Below, piece by piece: positions 1 through 8,091 of a DNA stretch of 32,188 nt. Below the pieces are notes generated by a model. The model had not been told where the DNA came from. It worked only from the letters and a program-made list of their open reading frames with translations, and ran no database searches. Within the stretch, counting starts at the first letter, position 1. Every line of letters starts with the position of its first letter. Both the position numbers and the translations under genes were made by a program. Source of the DNA: Nitrospirota bacterium (lineage in GTDB: Bacteria; Nitrospinota; Nitrospinia; Nitrospinales; VA-1); the NCBI GenBank assembly GCA_003246675.1, contig QJZQ01000237.1:1-32188 (forward strand). Direction: 5' to 3'.

Positions 1-210
1 GAGCTTGAGAGCATCACTTTCAAGACCACGCGCATGAGTGTCGATGCCGCCAAGGTGGCCATCATCAAGGACAGGGCCACGGCCGCCGAGATCATCGTGC
101 AGACGCAACGGATTCTGGAGGCTTCCGATTACAACCCGGATAGAAATATCAGGAATGTCATCCATCGTTGCATCGGGGGCAGCGGCCCCTGTAGGGGCAT
201 GGAAATTTAA
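1..210 (+). CDS. 3' end of an unrecognised protein (partial)
   Basis: Frame 1 is open from the first base to a TAA and encodes at least 69 residues (ELESITFKTTRMSVDAAKVA... ending GGSGPCRGMEI). The N-terminus lies outside the window. The visible part looks like a helical segment followed by a short tail with two cysteines (HRCIGGSGPCRG). I do not recognise the family and assign no function. It is supported as coding by the open frame, amphipathic composition and a strong intrinsic terminator starting 17 bases after the stop. The ORF track lists only an overlapping frame here (38..1135), which I regard as a shadow. Confidence 0.6.
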   Translation, partial: ELESITFKTTRMSVDAAKVAIIKDRATAAEIIVQTQRILEASDYNPDRNIRNVIHRCIGGSGPCRGMEI

Positions 211-226
211 ACCGCAGCCGATGCGG

Positions 227-264
227 GCGCTTCCTCTCTTCATTGAGAGGGAGCGCTTTTTTTT
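227..264 (+). terminator. Intrinsic terminator of the partial gene
   Basis: A 12-bp stem (GCGCTTCCTCTC / GAGAGGGAGCGC, one G-T wobble) with a 6-base loop is followed by eight Ts. It ends transcription entering from the left. The opposite strand has no T-run after the stem, so it is not an obvious terminator for the convergent bioD. Confidence 0.9.
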
Positions 265-268
265 GTCT

Positions 269-1099
<831 letters not shown>

Positions 1100-1154
1100 C
1101 GAGGGGTCTCCCCGCCGGACCGCCGGCGGAATTAATGATGCGAGGTCGTGTTCC

Positions 1155-1445
1155 ATGAGTTCCATGAAAATCGATATTACCTGCCCCTGCTGCGACACCC
1201 AGCTCACCGTCGATGTGAAAACCGGTGAAGTTCTCTGGCAGGAGAAAAAGGAAAAGCCCCTGCCTTCGCTCACCGATATGGTCAAGGGGCTCGACAAAAA
1301 GCGCCAGGAAACCGAAAACCTGTTCAAAAAGCGCAGCGAAACCCACAAGGAACGCGGGCGCCTGCTCGACGAGATCTTCAAGGAATCGCAAAAGAAGGTC
1401 GATAAATCCACCGACAAGCCCCTGCGCGATTTCGACCTCGACTGA
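1155..1445 (+). CDS. Small CPCC-motif protein, function unknown
   Basis: This 96-residue protein begins MSSMKIDITCPCCDTQLTVDVKTGEVL and continues with a charged, Lys/Glu-rich, probably coiled-coil tail (DKKRQETENLFKKRSETHKERGRLLDEIFKESQKK). The CPCC pair followed by a beta-strand pattern looks like half of a zinc ribbon, but a second cysteine pair is missing, so a metal site would need dimerisation. I do not know a function. The listed ORF starts at 1008; I place the start at 1155 because a TGCTATAAT promoter lies between, and a weak GAGG sits 9 bases before this ATG. The ATG at 1164 is an alternative. Confidence 0.75.
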   Translation: MSSMKIDITCPCCDTQLTVDVKTGEVLWQEKKEKPLPSLTDMVKGLDKKRQETENLFKKRSETHKERGRLLDEIFKESQKKVDKSTDKPLRDFDLD

Positions 1446-1530
1446 TCTTTTTTGCCCTGGGCCGCCTTGCCGATGCAGGGGAGGGGGCTTTTCCAGCCCA
1501 CCGTCCGCGCGATTTCCCGCCTGAAAAAAA

Positions 1531-2295
1531 TTAGAATTCCACGCACAGCCCATCGTGGGCGAGGGCGACGTTTTCCGGCAGGCCGCGGGAGACGGTCTCG
1601 TGATCGAACTTGTGGTTGATGTGGGTGAGGAGCGCTTGCCGCGGGCGGATGGCCTCCACCGCCTTGAGCGCGTCGCTCAGGCAGAAGTGCGTGGGATGCG
1701 GCTCAAACCCCACCGCGTTGAGGATCAGAAGGTCGAGACCGGCGAGGCGGTCCAGGGTTTCATCGGGCAGCCCGCTGCAGTCGGTGATGTAGGCCACGTC
1801 GTTCAGACGATATCCCAGAATCGTCAGCCCGCCGTGCAGGATGTCGAGCGGCAGCACGCGCACACCTCCCAGACGGAACCCCTCGCCCGGCGCTTCCAGA
1901 AGTTCCAGGTTCGGCAGGCCGCCGCCGGTTTGCACCCCGCCGCGAAAAATGTAGGAGAAGTTTTTCCTGAGCTCGTCCAGAGTCGCCCTGTTGCCGTAGC
2001 AGGGAACCCGGATGCCGTTAAAATGGCTGAAGCTGCGCAGTTCGTCGATGCCGTGGACATGGTCGGCGTGGTGGTGCGTGTAGAGGACGCTGTCGATGCG
2101 GCCGACGCCGTGAAGCAGGCACTGCTGGCGCAAGTCGGTGGAGGTGTCGATGAGGATGTGGTGGCCGTCCTCCACCACCAGGAGCGATGAACGCAGGCGC
2201 TTGTTCCGGGCATCGTCCGACCGGCACACCGGACAGTCGCAGCACAGGGAGGGGACGCCGGTGGAGGTGCCTGTGCCGAGAAAAATAAGTTTCAT
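1531..2295 (-). CDS. PhnP-like metallo-beta-lactamase-fold hydrolase
   Basis: A 254-residue single-domain MBL-fold enzyme. The N-terminus has the LGTGTSTGVP signature of the PhnP/COG1235 group, then a CxCxxC cluster (C19, C21, C24), which in PhnP binds a structural zinc. The catalytic metal site is visible as THHHADHVHG (H74, H76, D78, H79), with further ligands likely at the ITDCSG and LTHINHK segments near the C-terminus. Members are phosphodiesterases; PhnP itself hydrolyses cyclic ribose phosphates in the C-P lyase pathway, but there are no phn genes here, so the substrate is unknown. It lies 70 bases downstream of the CDF exporter on the same strand and may be cotranscribed. A GAGG sits 11 bases before the ATG. 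Confidence 0.88.
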   Translation of the reverse strand: MKLIFLGTGTSTGVPSLCCDCPVCRSDDARNKRLRSSLLVVEDGHHILIDTSTDLRQQCLLHGVGRIDSVLYTHHHADHVHGIDELRSFSHFNGIRVPCYGNRATLDELRKNFSYIFRGGVQTGGGLPNLELLEAPGEGFRLGGVRVLPLDILHGGLTILGYRLNDVAYITDCSGLPDETLDRLAGLDLLILNAVGFEPHPTHFCLSDALKAVEAIRPRQALLTHINHKFDHETVSRGLPENVALAHDGLCVEF

Positions 2296-2365
2296 GATGT
2301 TGCCGTCCTCAGCTTGGTCTTGAAGGGGGTGAGGGGCCGCCCGCCCGCCGGAGGCGTCCGCCGGG

Positions 2366-3259
2366 TCAATGGTCCATGTTGCATCGCACGCCGCTTTCCT
2401 GGCAGGGGCTGGATTCGAACTGAATGGTGGAGTGGGTGATATTGAATTTGTTTTTCAGCAGATCTTTGGCCTCGTGCAGAATGGATTCGACCTGGTTGAC
2501 CTTCTGGTCCTTCACCAGCGCGTGGGTGCTCAGGGCATAGATGTTGGAGCAGATGGACCAGATGTGCAGTTCGTGCACGTTCTGAATCGCCGGGATGGCG
2601 GTGAGCTCCCGTTCCACTTCGCTGAGCGAGATGCCCTTGGGCACCCCTTCGAGGAGGATATGCAGCGAATCGGCGAGAACCCGCCAGCCTCCCCACACCA
2701 GCAGCATGGAAATGGCCGCCGCGATGAGGGGGTCGATCAGGTACCAGCCCGTGGCCCACATGATCCCCCCGCCCACGATCACGCCGACCGAGGCGATGGT
2801 ATCGCCGATGACGTGCAAAAACGCGCTGCGGACGTTAAGATCGTGGTTGTGGCCGGCGGCGTCCTTGAGGAAAAAGATAACGCCGAGGTTGGCCGCAAGC
2901 CCGATCGCGGCGACGGCGACCAGCATCGGGCTGTCCACCTCGGCGGGGGCCTGAAAGCGCTGAACGGCTTCGTAAAGAATCGATGCCGCCATGGTCAGGA
3001 GAAGGACGCCGTTGATGAACGCCGCGAAAATCTCCATGCGGTGGTAGCCGTAGGTCCGCGTCGAGGTGACGGGCTGGCTTGCGATCCTGAGAGCGAACCA
3101 GCTGAGCGTCAGGGAAAAGACGTCGCCGAACATGTGACCGGCGTCGGAGAGGAGCGCCAGGCTGCCCGAGATCACCCCGCCCACCGCTTCCAGAAGGAAC
3201 ACGAAAAAGGTCAGGCCGATTGAAAGTTTCAGCCGTTTCCGAACGTCCGGTGAGTCCAT
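2366..3259 (-). CDS. Cation diffusion facilitator (CDF) metal exporter
   Basis: CDF proteins exchange cytoplasmic Zn2+ (or Co2+, Cd2+, Fe2+) for protons. This 297-residue protein has about six membrane segments. The two intramembrane metal-site motifs are present: SDAGHMFGDV (H42-x3-D46) in TM2 and HVIGDTIASVG (HxxxD) in TM5. The C-terminal cytoplasmic domain has the family pattern VHELHIWSICSNIYALSTHALV and ends in a possible extra metal-binding tail (CNMDH). The ORF track begins at a TTG at 3340, but a TGCTATAAT promoter at 3319-3327 lies inside that extension, so translation most likely starts at the ATG at 3259 (MDSPDVRKRLK). No strong ribosome-binding site precedes either start. Metal specificity cannot be read from sequence; CzcD/ZitB-type zinc export is most likely. 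An imperfect GC-rich hairpin directly follows the stop. Confidence 0.92.
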   Translation of the reverse strand: MDSPDVRKRLKLSIGLTFFVFLLEAVGGVISGSLALLSDAGHMFGDVFSLTLSWFALRIASQPVTSTRTYGYHRMEIFAAFINGVLLLTMAASILYEAVQRFQAPAEVDSPMLVAVAAIGLAANLGVIFFLKDAAGHNHDLNVRSAFLHVIGDTIASVGVIVGGGIMWATGWYLIDPLIAAAISMLLVWGGWRVLADSLHILLEGVPKGISLSEVERELTAIPAIQNVHELHIWSICSNIYALSTHALVKDQKVNQVESILHEAKDLLKNKFNITHSTIQFESSPCQESGVRCNMDH

Positions 3260-3318
3260 GAGGCGTATCGATTCCGATGTGGGTGTTTTGCGCGCGCCTG
3301 TTTCCCGTAGAAACCGTT

Positions 3319-3327
3319 CATTATAGC
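3319..3327 (-). promoter_or_regulatory. Extended -10 promoter of the CDF gene
   Basis: On the minus strand the sequence reads TGCTATAAT, an exact extended -10, about 60 bases before the proposed ATG at 3259. There is no good -35 at 17 bases, as expected for extended -10 promoters. Confidence 0.55.
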
Positions 3328-3406
3328 AGGCCCGCGCCAAGTCCCCCCATTGTAGGAGGCGGGTGCGGGGCTGTCAAGAATACGGCGCAGGGGCGGGAGT
3401 TCCTGA

Positions 3407-3435
3407 TTGAACGCGTCCGGCGCTTTGTGTTAAAT
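3407..3435 (+). promoter_or_regulatory. Promoter of the peroxiredoxin gene
   Basis: TTGAAC and TTAAAT are separated by exactly 17 bases, and the predicted start point is about 40 bases before the peroxiredoxin ATG. I see no clear OxyR- or PerR-type palindrome beside it. Confidence 0.5.
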
Positions 3436-3479
3436 TAACAGTCCCAAAATTAAAACCCTTACTTTCAGGAGTGAAAAAT

Positions 3480-4067
3480 ATGTCAACCTTAGTGGCCAAG
3501 CCCGCACCGGATTTCACGGCCGATGCCGTTATGCCCGATGGAACTTTCAAGCAGATCAAGCTTTCCGACTACAAGGGCAAATACGTGGTTCTGTTCTTTT
3601 ACCCGCTGGATTTCACCTTCGTCTGCCCGACCGAGATCGTGGCGTTCAGCGACAAGACCGCCGAGTTTAAAAAACGCAATGCCGAGGTCCTCGGCGTTTC
3701 CATCGACAGCAAGTTCTCCCACCTGGCCTGGCGCAACACCGACCGCAAAAAGGGCGGCCTGGGCGAAATCGAGTACCCGTTGCTGGCCGATGTGACGAAA
3801 CAGATCAGCCGGGATTACGGCGTGCTGGCCGATATGGGTATCGCGTTTCGCGGGTTGTTCCTTATCGACAAGAACGGCATCGTGCAGCACCAGCTCATCA
3901 ATAACCTGCCGCTCGGCCGCAACATCGACGAGGCGCTGCGCATGGTGGACGCGCTGCAATTCCACGAGAAGAACGGCGAGGTTTGCCCCGCCAACTGGCA
4001 TCAGGGGGAAGACGGCATGAAGGCCGACCCCAAGGGATCTCTCGACTATTTCTCCAAACACAACTGA
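3480..4067 (+). CDS. Typical 2-Cys peroxiredoxin (Prx1/AhpC type)
   Basis: This enzyme reduces hydrogen peroxide and organic hydroperoxides in the cytoplasm. The 195-residue protein has the peroxidatic cysteine in [11 protein letters not shown] (C49) and the resolving cysteine in GEVCPANW (C169), so it acts as an obligate dimer with intersubunit disulfides. The start at 3480 is supported by AGGAG 8 bases upstream; the GTG at 3471 in the ORF track would place the ribosome-binding site inside the gene. It carries both GGLG ([11 protein letters not shown]) and a C-terminal YF motif (LDYFSKHN), the pair associated with hyperoxidation-sensitive Prx of eukaryotes. No ahpF lies next to it, so the reductant is likely a thioredoxin. 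It is flanked by its own promoter and terminator and appears monocistronic. Confidence 0.95.
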   Translation: MSTLVAKPAPDFTADAVMPDGTFKQIKLSDYKGKYVVLFFYPLDFTFVCPTEIVAFSDKTAEFKKRNAEVLGVSIDSKFSHLAWRNTDRKKGGLGEIEYPLLADVTKQISRDYGVLADMGIAFRGLFLIDKNGIVQHQLINNLPLGRNIDEALRMVDALQFHEKNGEVCPANWHQGEDGMKADPKGSLDYFSKHN

Positions 4068-4106
4068 GCCGGGCCAGTTCCCGGAGCCTTTACAACCAGG
4101 ACAAGG

Positions 4107-4144
4107 GAGGCGGTGTTGCTTGCGGGCCACCGCCTCTTTTTTTT
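4107..4144 (+). terminator. Intrinsic terminator after the peroxiredoxin gene
   Basis: GAGGCGGTG pairs perfectly with CACCGCCTC (9 bp) around a 12-base loop and is followed immediately by eight Ts. The last T is directly adjacent to the A of the surE start codon. Confidence 0.9.
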
Positions 4145-4900
4145 ATGATTCTTCTCAGTAACGACGACGGGTTCCACGCGCCGGGGCTTCGCGCCCTGCG
4201 CGAGGAACTCAAGCACATCGCCGAGGTGGTGGTGGTTGCGCCGGAGGGAGAGCAGAGCGCCGTCGGCCACGCCATCACGCTGTCGGTGCCGCTCAAGGTG
4301 CGCAAGGTGGTGGAGGACGGCGAGTTCATCGGCTACGCCGTCAACGGCACTCCGGCGGACTGCGTCAAGATCGCCGTTTCGGTGCTGCTCGACGAGGCGC
4401 CCGAGATGGTCGTCTCCGGCATCAACCTGGGCGGCAACCTGGGCACCTGCGCCATTTATTCGGGCACCGTGTCCGCCGCCACCGAAGGGTCCATCATGGG
4501 CATCCCGTCGGTGGCCCTGTCGCTCGACACGTTTGAAAACCCGGATTTCGGCCCCGCGGCCCAGTTTGCCCGCAGCCTGGTTCCCCGCGTGTTGGAAAAG
4601 GGCCTACCCGAAGGCGTATCGCTCAATATCAATATCCCGCCCGTGCCGCGCGAGGAGATCAAAGGCGTGGCCATCACCCGGCAGGGCAAATCCCGCGTGC
4701 TGGAAACCTTCGATAAAAGGGTGGACCCGCGCAATAACGTCTACTATTGGATGGCGGGGGAGATGCGCTTCGACGAGGTGGACCCCGAGACCGATTGCGA
4801 GATGGTCGGAAGCCGGCATATTTCAATCACTCCCATTCATTACGACCTCACCCGGTACGACGCCATTCCCCTGCTCAAGGACTGGAACATCGAGTTCTGA
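4145..4900 (+). CDS. surE: 5'/3'-nucleotidase SurE
   Basis: SurE dephosphorylates nucleoside monophosphates (and sometimes short polyphosphate) and is linked to stationary-phase survival. The family N-terminus MILLSNDDGFHAPGL provides the metal-binding Asp pair (D7, D8). APEGEQSAVGHAIT, NGTPADCVK and SGINLGGNLGTCAIYSGTVSAA follow in the expected order, and the length of 251 residues is normal. The listed ORF extends upstream to 3983, but family alignment puts the start at this ATG. No in-frame ATG, GTG or TTG lies in the ten codons before it, and no Shine-Dalgarno sequence precedes it, because the preceding bases are the peroxiredoxin terminator T-tract. How it is translated is therefore unclear; see findings. 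Confidence 0.93.
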   Translation: MILLSNDDGFHAPGLRALREELKHIAEVVVVAPEGEQSAVGHAITLSVPLKVRKVVEDGEFIGYAVNGTPADCVKIAVSVLLDEAPEMVVSGINLGGNLGTCAIYSGTVSAATEGSIMGIPSVALSLDTFENPDFGPAAQFARSLVPRVLEKGLPEGVSLNINIPPVPREEIKGVAITRQGKSRVLETFDKRVDPRNNVYYWMAGEMRFDEVDPETDCEMVGSRHISITPIHYDLTRYDAIPLLKDWNIEF

Positions 4901-4912
4901 ACCGCGTTTTAT

Positions 4913-4942
4913 CCCTCCGGCCCGCTTCCTGGCGGGGGAGGG
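4913..4942 (+). terminator. GC-rich hairpin after surE, possible terminator
   Basis: CCCTCC and GGAGGG flank a partly paired GCCCGC/GGCGGG core 12 bases after the surE stop. There is no T-run, so it may be an mRNA 3'-stabilising hairpin rather than an intrinsic terminator. A similar C-run/GGGGAGGGCG arrangement follows proS at about 11544-11562. Confidence 0.35.
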
Positions 4943-5043
4943 CGCGTTGATTTGTGGCGGGGAATAATGTTAACCTGAGAGGGTTGTGGCAGCTCCCCGT
5001 TCTTTCCATTCCCCGCAAGGGGTTTCTTTAATTAAAACATTCC

Positions 5044-5667
5044 ATGGAACACAAGAATTTTAAACTGGCCGTCCTGGTTTCGGGCCGCGGCTCCAATCTG
5101 CAGGCGATCATCGACAGCATCGAGCGGGGAGAAATTCCGGGAGCCCGGGTGGCCCTGGTGCTTGCCGATGTGGCCGGTGCGCCCGCGCTCGAGCGCGCCA
5201 GAAAGCACGGCATCGAGACGCTCTTTCTCGACCCCAAGGGCTATGCCGGGAAAAGCGAGTACAACCAGGCGATGGTGGAGGCGATTCAGGAACGCGGCGC
5301 GGACCTTGTTTGCCTCGCCGGTTTCATGCGCATTCTCGGTCCGGGTTTCATCGAGGCCTTTCGCGGCCGGGTGATGAATATTCATCCCTCGCTGCTGCCG
5401 GCTTTTCCCGGCCTCCACCCGCAGCAGCAGGCCCTCGATTACGGCGTGAAACTATCCGGCTGCAGCGTCCACTTCGTCGACGAGACGGTGGATGGCGGGG
5501 CCATCATCCTGCAGAGTGCCGTCCCGGTTCTGGACGGCGACGATGCCGACGCGCTGGCCCGGCGGATTTTAGAACAGGAGCATCTTCTCTACCCGCGCGC
5601 CATCCGGCTGTTCATGGAGGGCCGCCTGACCCTCTCGGGCCGTAACGTATCTGAAAAGGAAAACTGA
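5044..5667 (+). CDS. purN: Phosphoribosylglycinamide formyltransferase (GART)
   Basis: PurN transfers a formyl group from 10-formyltetrahydrofolate to GAR in step three of purine synthesis. The N-terminal phosphate-binding loop is VSGRGSNLQAII. The catalytic triad is complete: N112 and H114 in MNIHPSLLPAFPG and D150 in VDETVDGGAI, each offset by six from the E. coli numbering. At 207 residues it is the standard folate-dependent form and not the formate-dependent PurT. No purM is adjacent, which is unusual because purMN often pair. A ribosome-binding site is not obvious. The stop abuts the TTG of the following lolA, so the two are probably cotranscribed. Confidence 0.95.
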   Translation: MEHKNFKLAVLVSGRGSNLQAIIDSIERGEIPGARVALVLADVAGAPALERARKHGIETLFLDPKGYAGKSEYNQAMVEAIQERGADLVCLAGFMRILGPGFIEAFRGRVMNIHPSLLPAFPGLHPQQQALDYGVKLSGCSVHFVDETVDGGAIILQSAVPVLDGDDADALARRILEQEHLLYPRAIRLFMEGRLTLSGRNVSEKEN

Positions 5668-6345
5668 TTGCTCTCCATCATTCGTAATTTAGCGTATCTG
5701 ACCCTGTTTGTCGGCCTGCTCCAGGCCGGTCCTCTGGCGGCTCCGGCCTGGGCTGTGAGCGACGAGGAAAAGGTTATCCTGGCCATCCAGAAAAAGTATG
5801 AGGAGACCGTCACCTTCCGTGCCGCCTTTGTGCAAAAATCCTACGTCAAGATGATGAACCAGACCCTGGAGGCGAAGGGGGAGGTGGAGATCAAGAAACC
5901 CGGGCGCATGAAGTGGGTGTACAACGCGCCCGACCCGCAGGTGCTGGTGAGCGACCGGAAGATCCTCTGGCTCTACCTGCCGGAGGAGCGTCAGGTCACC
6001 AAAATGGCGCTGGAAGGGATATATTCCTCCAACACCCCGGCCCTTTTCCTGGCGGGCCGCGGCAAGTTGACCGATTCGTTCGATGTGATGCGGGTGGTGC
6101 GCGAAACCGGGGAAACCACGCTGGTGCTGGCGCCGAAACAGGAAGACCAGACCCTGGAAAAACTCCTCCTGCACACGGAGAATAAAAACTTCCAAATCGT
6201 GGGATCGACGGTGTATGATAAATTAGGCAACCGGACAGAAATGCGGTTCCAAAATATACAAATTAATATCGATATTCCTGACTCAGCCTTCCAGTTTCAA
6301 ATTCCCGCAGATGCGGAGCTCCTGGATTACACAGGCAACCCTTAA
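5668..6345 (+). CDS. lolA: LolA-type outer-membrane lipoprotein carrier
   Basis: LolA shuttles lipoproteins through the periplasm from LolCDE to the outer membrane. The 225-residue precursor starts with a Sec signal peptide (charged MLSIIRN, hydrophobic core, likely cleavage after PAWA). The mature part follows the family: VTFRAAFVQKSYVKMMNQTLEAKGEVEIKKPGRMKWVYNAPDPQVLVSDRKILWLYLPEERQV. Translation starts at a TTG immediately after the purN stop; AAAGGA lies 7 bases before it. Overall similarity to E. coli LolA looks low, so LolA-like is the safe reading, but the FxQ / G.....PGRM.W.Y..P / D....W.Y.P pattern is characteristic. Followed by rseP, consistent with an envelope-biogenesis pair. Confidence 0.85.
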   Translation: MLSIIRNLAYLTLFVGLLQAGPLAAPAWAVSDEEKVILAIQKKYEETVTFRAAFVQKSYVKMMNQTLEAKGEVEIKKPGRMKWVYNAPDPQVLVSDRKILWLYLPEERQVTKMALEGIYSSNTPALFLAGRGKLTDSFDVMRVVRETGETTLVLAPKQEDQTLEKLLLHTENKNFQIVGSTVYDKLGNRTEMRFQNIQINIDIPDSAFQFQIPADAELLDYTGNP

Positions 6346-6365
6346 TCCCTATTCCGGAATAAAAC

Positions 6366-7739
6366 ATGCTTGAAACGTCCCTGTTTTCCCTCGACGCCAT
6401 CGCCGGTTTTGGACTGAAGATGCTGGTGTTTCTCGCCGGCCTCGCGGCCCTGATTTTCGTCCACGAACTGGGGCATTTCCTGGTGGCCCGCAAGGTGGGC
6501 GTGGTGGTGGAAAAATTCAGCCTCGGTTTCGGGCCGAAGATTCTGGGCTTCAAGTCCGGCGGCACCGAATACCTCATCTCGGCCATTCCCCTTGGCGGCT
6601 ACGTCAAAATGAAGGGGGAGGACTACGACGAAGCCTCGTTGCAGGAAGAGGGCACCTTCGCGGGCGCTCCCGTGCTTTCCCGCATGGCCATCGCTTTCGC
6701 CGGACCCTTGTTCAATATTCTCTTTGCGGTGCTCATTTATTGCGTAGTTTACATGGTGGGGGTGGAAACCCTTGGCCTGGTGACGGGCGCCATTAAGGAA
6801 AACTCCCCGGCCCAGGTGGCGGGCCTCCAGGCGGGGGACCGGGTCGTCGCCATCGACGGCAAAGAGGTGCGGTTCTGGGACGATTTGCAGAAAATCGTCC
6901 ACAACGCCCCCGGCCAGGCGCTCAACTTCAAAGTCGAGAGGAAAGGGGCCCCCGGGCCGCTGGACTTCACCATCACCCCGGTTTCGGAAGAGATCACCAC
7001 CCTGTTTGGCGACAAGGAAAACGTCGGCCTCATTGGCATCAGCCCGTTGGTGACGCATATCACCTTCGTCAAGGAGGGTTCGCCGGCCGACCGCGCCGGG
7101 CTCAAGGAGGGCGACCGCCTGTTGGCGGTGGATGATGCGCCGATTCTGGGCTGGGCGGAACTCAAGCCCGCCGCGGTGGACAAACCGGGGCAAGAGGTGA
7201 CCTTCCGCATCGATAGAAACGGCGAGGAAATCCTGGTTCCCCTCACCCCGGAATCCAAGGTGGTGGAGGACGAGCAGGGGAACAAGGTCGAGATCGGCCT
7301 GATCGGCATTGGCATGAGCGGCGAAATGGTGCTCGAACAATACGGTCTGTTCGGCGGCATCTGGCGCGGCATCGTGGAAACCGGCCGGCTCACGTACATG
7401 ATCGGCGTCAGCCTGAAGAGCCTGCTGGTGGGGTCCATTTCCGCCGACACCATCGGCGGCCCCATACTGATATTCCAGGTTTACGGCGAGTACGCCGAGC
7501 AGGGCTTAAGCGAACTCATTCGCCTGACGGCGTTGCTCAGCATCAACCTCGGTCTGCTCAACCTGCTGCCGATTCCGGTGCTCGATGGCGGACACATCCT
7601 GTTTTTTCTGGTGGAGCTGATCAAGGGCCGCCCCCTGAGCGAAAAAAGCCGCGAGCGGGCGCAGCAGGTGGGCCTGTTCATGCTCATCGGCCTGATGATA
7701 TTCGCTTTCTATAATGACATCATGCGAATTGTTGGCTAA
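6366..7739 (+). CDS. rseP: RIP (site-2) zinc metalloprotease RseP
   Basis: An inner-membrane intramembrane protease that cleaves membrane-bound anti-sigma factors and remnant signal peptides. The active-site HExxH is in TM1 (FVHELGHFLVARKVGV, residues about 32-47). Two periplasmic PDZ domains follow: the first around 125-200 (ENSPAQVAGLQAGDRVVAIDG) and the second around 230-300 (GSPADRAGLKEGDRLLAVDD). The third metal-ligand motif is PIPVLDGGHILFF near residue 404. The length of 457 residues matches the E. coli two-PDZ form. Unlike many proteobacteria, dxr and cdsA do not precede it; lolA does. No sigma-E/RseA pair is in the window, so its substrate is not evident. Confidence 0.95.
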   Translation: MLETSLFSLDAIAGFGLKMLVFLAGLAALIFVHELGHFLVARKVGVVVEKFSLGFGPKILGFKSGGTEYLISAIPLGGYVKMKGEDYDEASLQEEGTFAGAPVLSRMAIAFAGPLFNILFAVLIYCVVYMVGVETLGLVTGAIKENSPAQVAGLQAGDRVVAIDGKEVRFWDDLQKIVHNAPGQALNFKVERKGAPGPLDFTITPVSEEITTLFGDKENVGLIGISPLVTHITFVKEGSPADRAGLKEGDRLLAVDDAPILGWAELKPAAVDKPGQEVTFRIDRNGEEILVPLTPESKVVEDEQGNKVEIGLIGIGMSGEMVLEQYGLFGGIWRGIVETGRLTYMIGVSLKSLLVGSISADTIGGPILIFQVYGEYAEQGLSELIRLTALLSINLGLLNLLPIPVLDGGHILFFLVELIKGRPLSEKSRERAQQVGLFMLIGLMIFAFYNDIMRIVG

Positions 7740-7827
7740 TATAGCTTAACTAGCCGAAAAATAAGATAACTTCATCGTCCAACCGAACAGTGGCCGGAGG
7801 CGGCCCCCACCCACTTGTCACCTGCCG

Positions 7828-8091
7828 ATGGACCCTGAACAGCAATTGGAAGACCTGAAAACCGCCGCCGCCAAACTGGGCATCGCCATTGAGGCGGGCA
7901 ACCTGGATGACGACGAGTTTCCCTCGCGCGGCGGCTACTGCCGGGTGAAGGGACGGGATCTCATCCTGCTCGACCGGCGGCTGCGGCCCGAAGAGCAGGT
8001 GAACATCATTTTGCAAGCGCTTTCCCGGTTCGACCTGGAGGCGGTTTATTTACCTTCCTGGATACGGGAACAACTGAGCGTCGAACCATGA
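7828..8091 (+). CDS. Conserved-looking 87-aa protein, function unknown
   Basis: A small acidic, soluble protein (MDPEQQLEDLKTAAAKLGIAIEAG... GGYCRVKGRDLILLDRRLRPEEQVNIILQALSRFDLEAVYLPSWIREQL). It reads as an N-terminal helix, a beta hairpin around GGYCRVKGRDLILLD, then a helix and a short LPSWIREQL motif. I vaguely associate the GGxCRVKGR...LPEEQV pattern with small uncharacterised proteins in diverse Gram-negatives but cannot name a family. Its stop overlaps the ATG of the PepM fusion by four bases (ATGA), indicating translational coupling. No convincing ribosome-binding site precedes the ATG. Confidence 0.75.
   Translation: MDPEQQLEDLKTAAAKLGIAIEAGNLDDDEFPSRGGYCRVKGRDLILLDRRLRPEEQVNIILQALSRFDLEAVYLPSWIREQLSVEP

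Noticed and set aside
3260-3340. TTG start extending the CDF exporter by 27 residues
   Set aside because: A perfect TGCTATAAT promoter lies inside the extension and the added residues do not resemble CDF N-termini.
3983-4144. N-terminal extension of surE
   Set aside because: It would read through the peroxiredoxin gene's 3' end and its terminator; SurE proteins begin at the M[I/R]ILLxNDDG segment.
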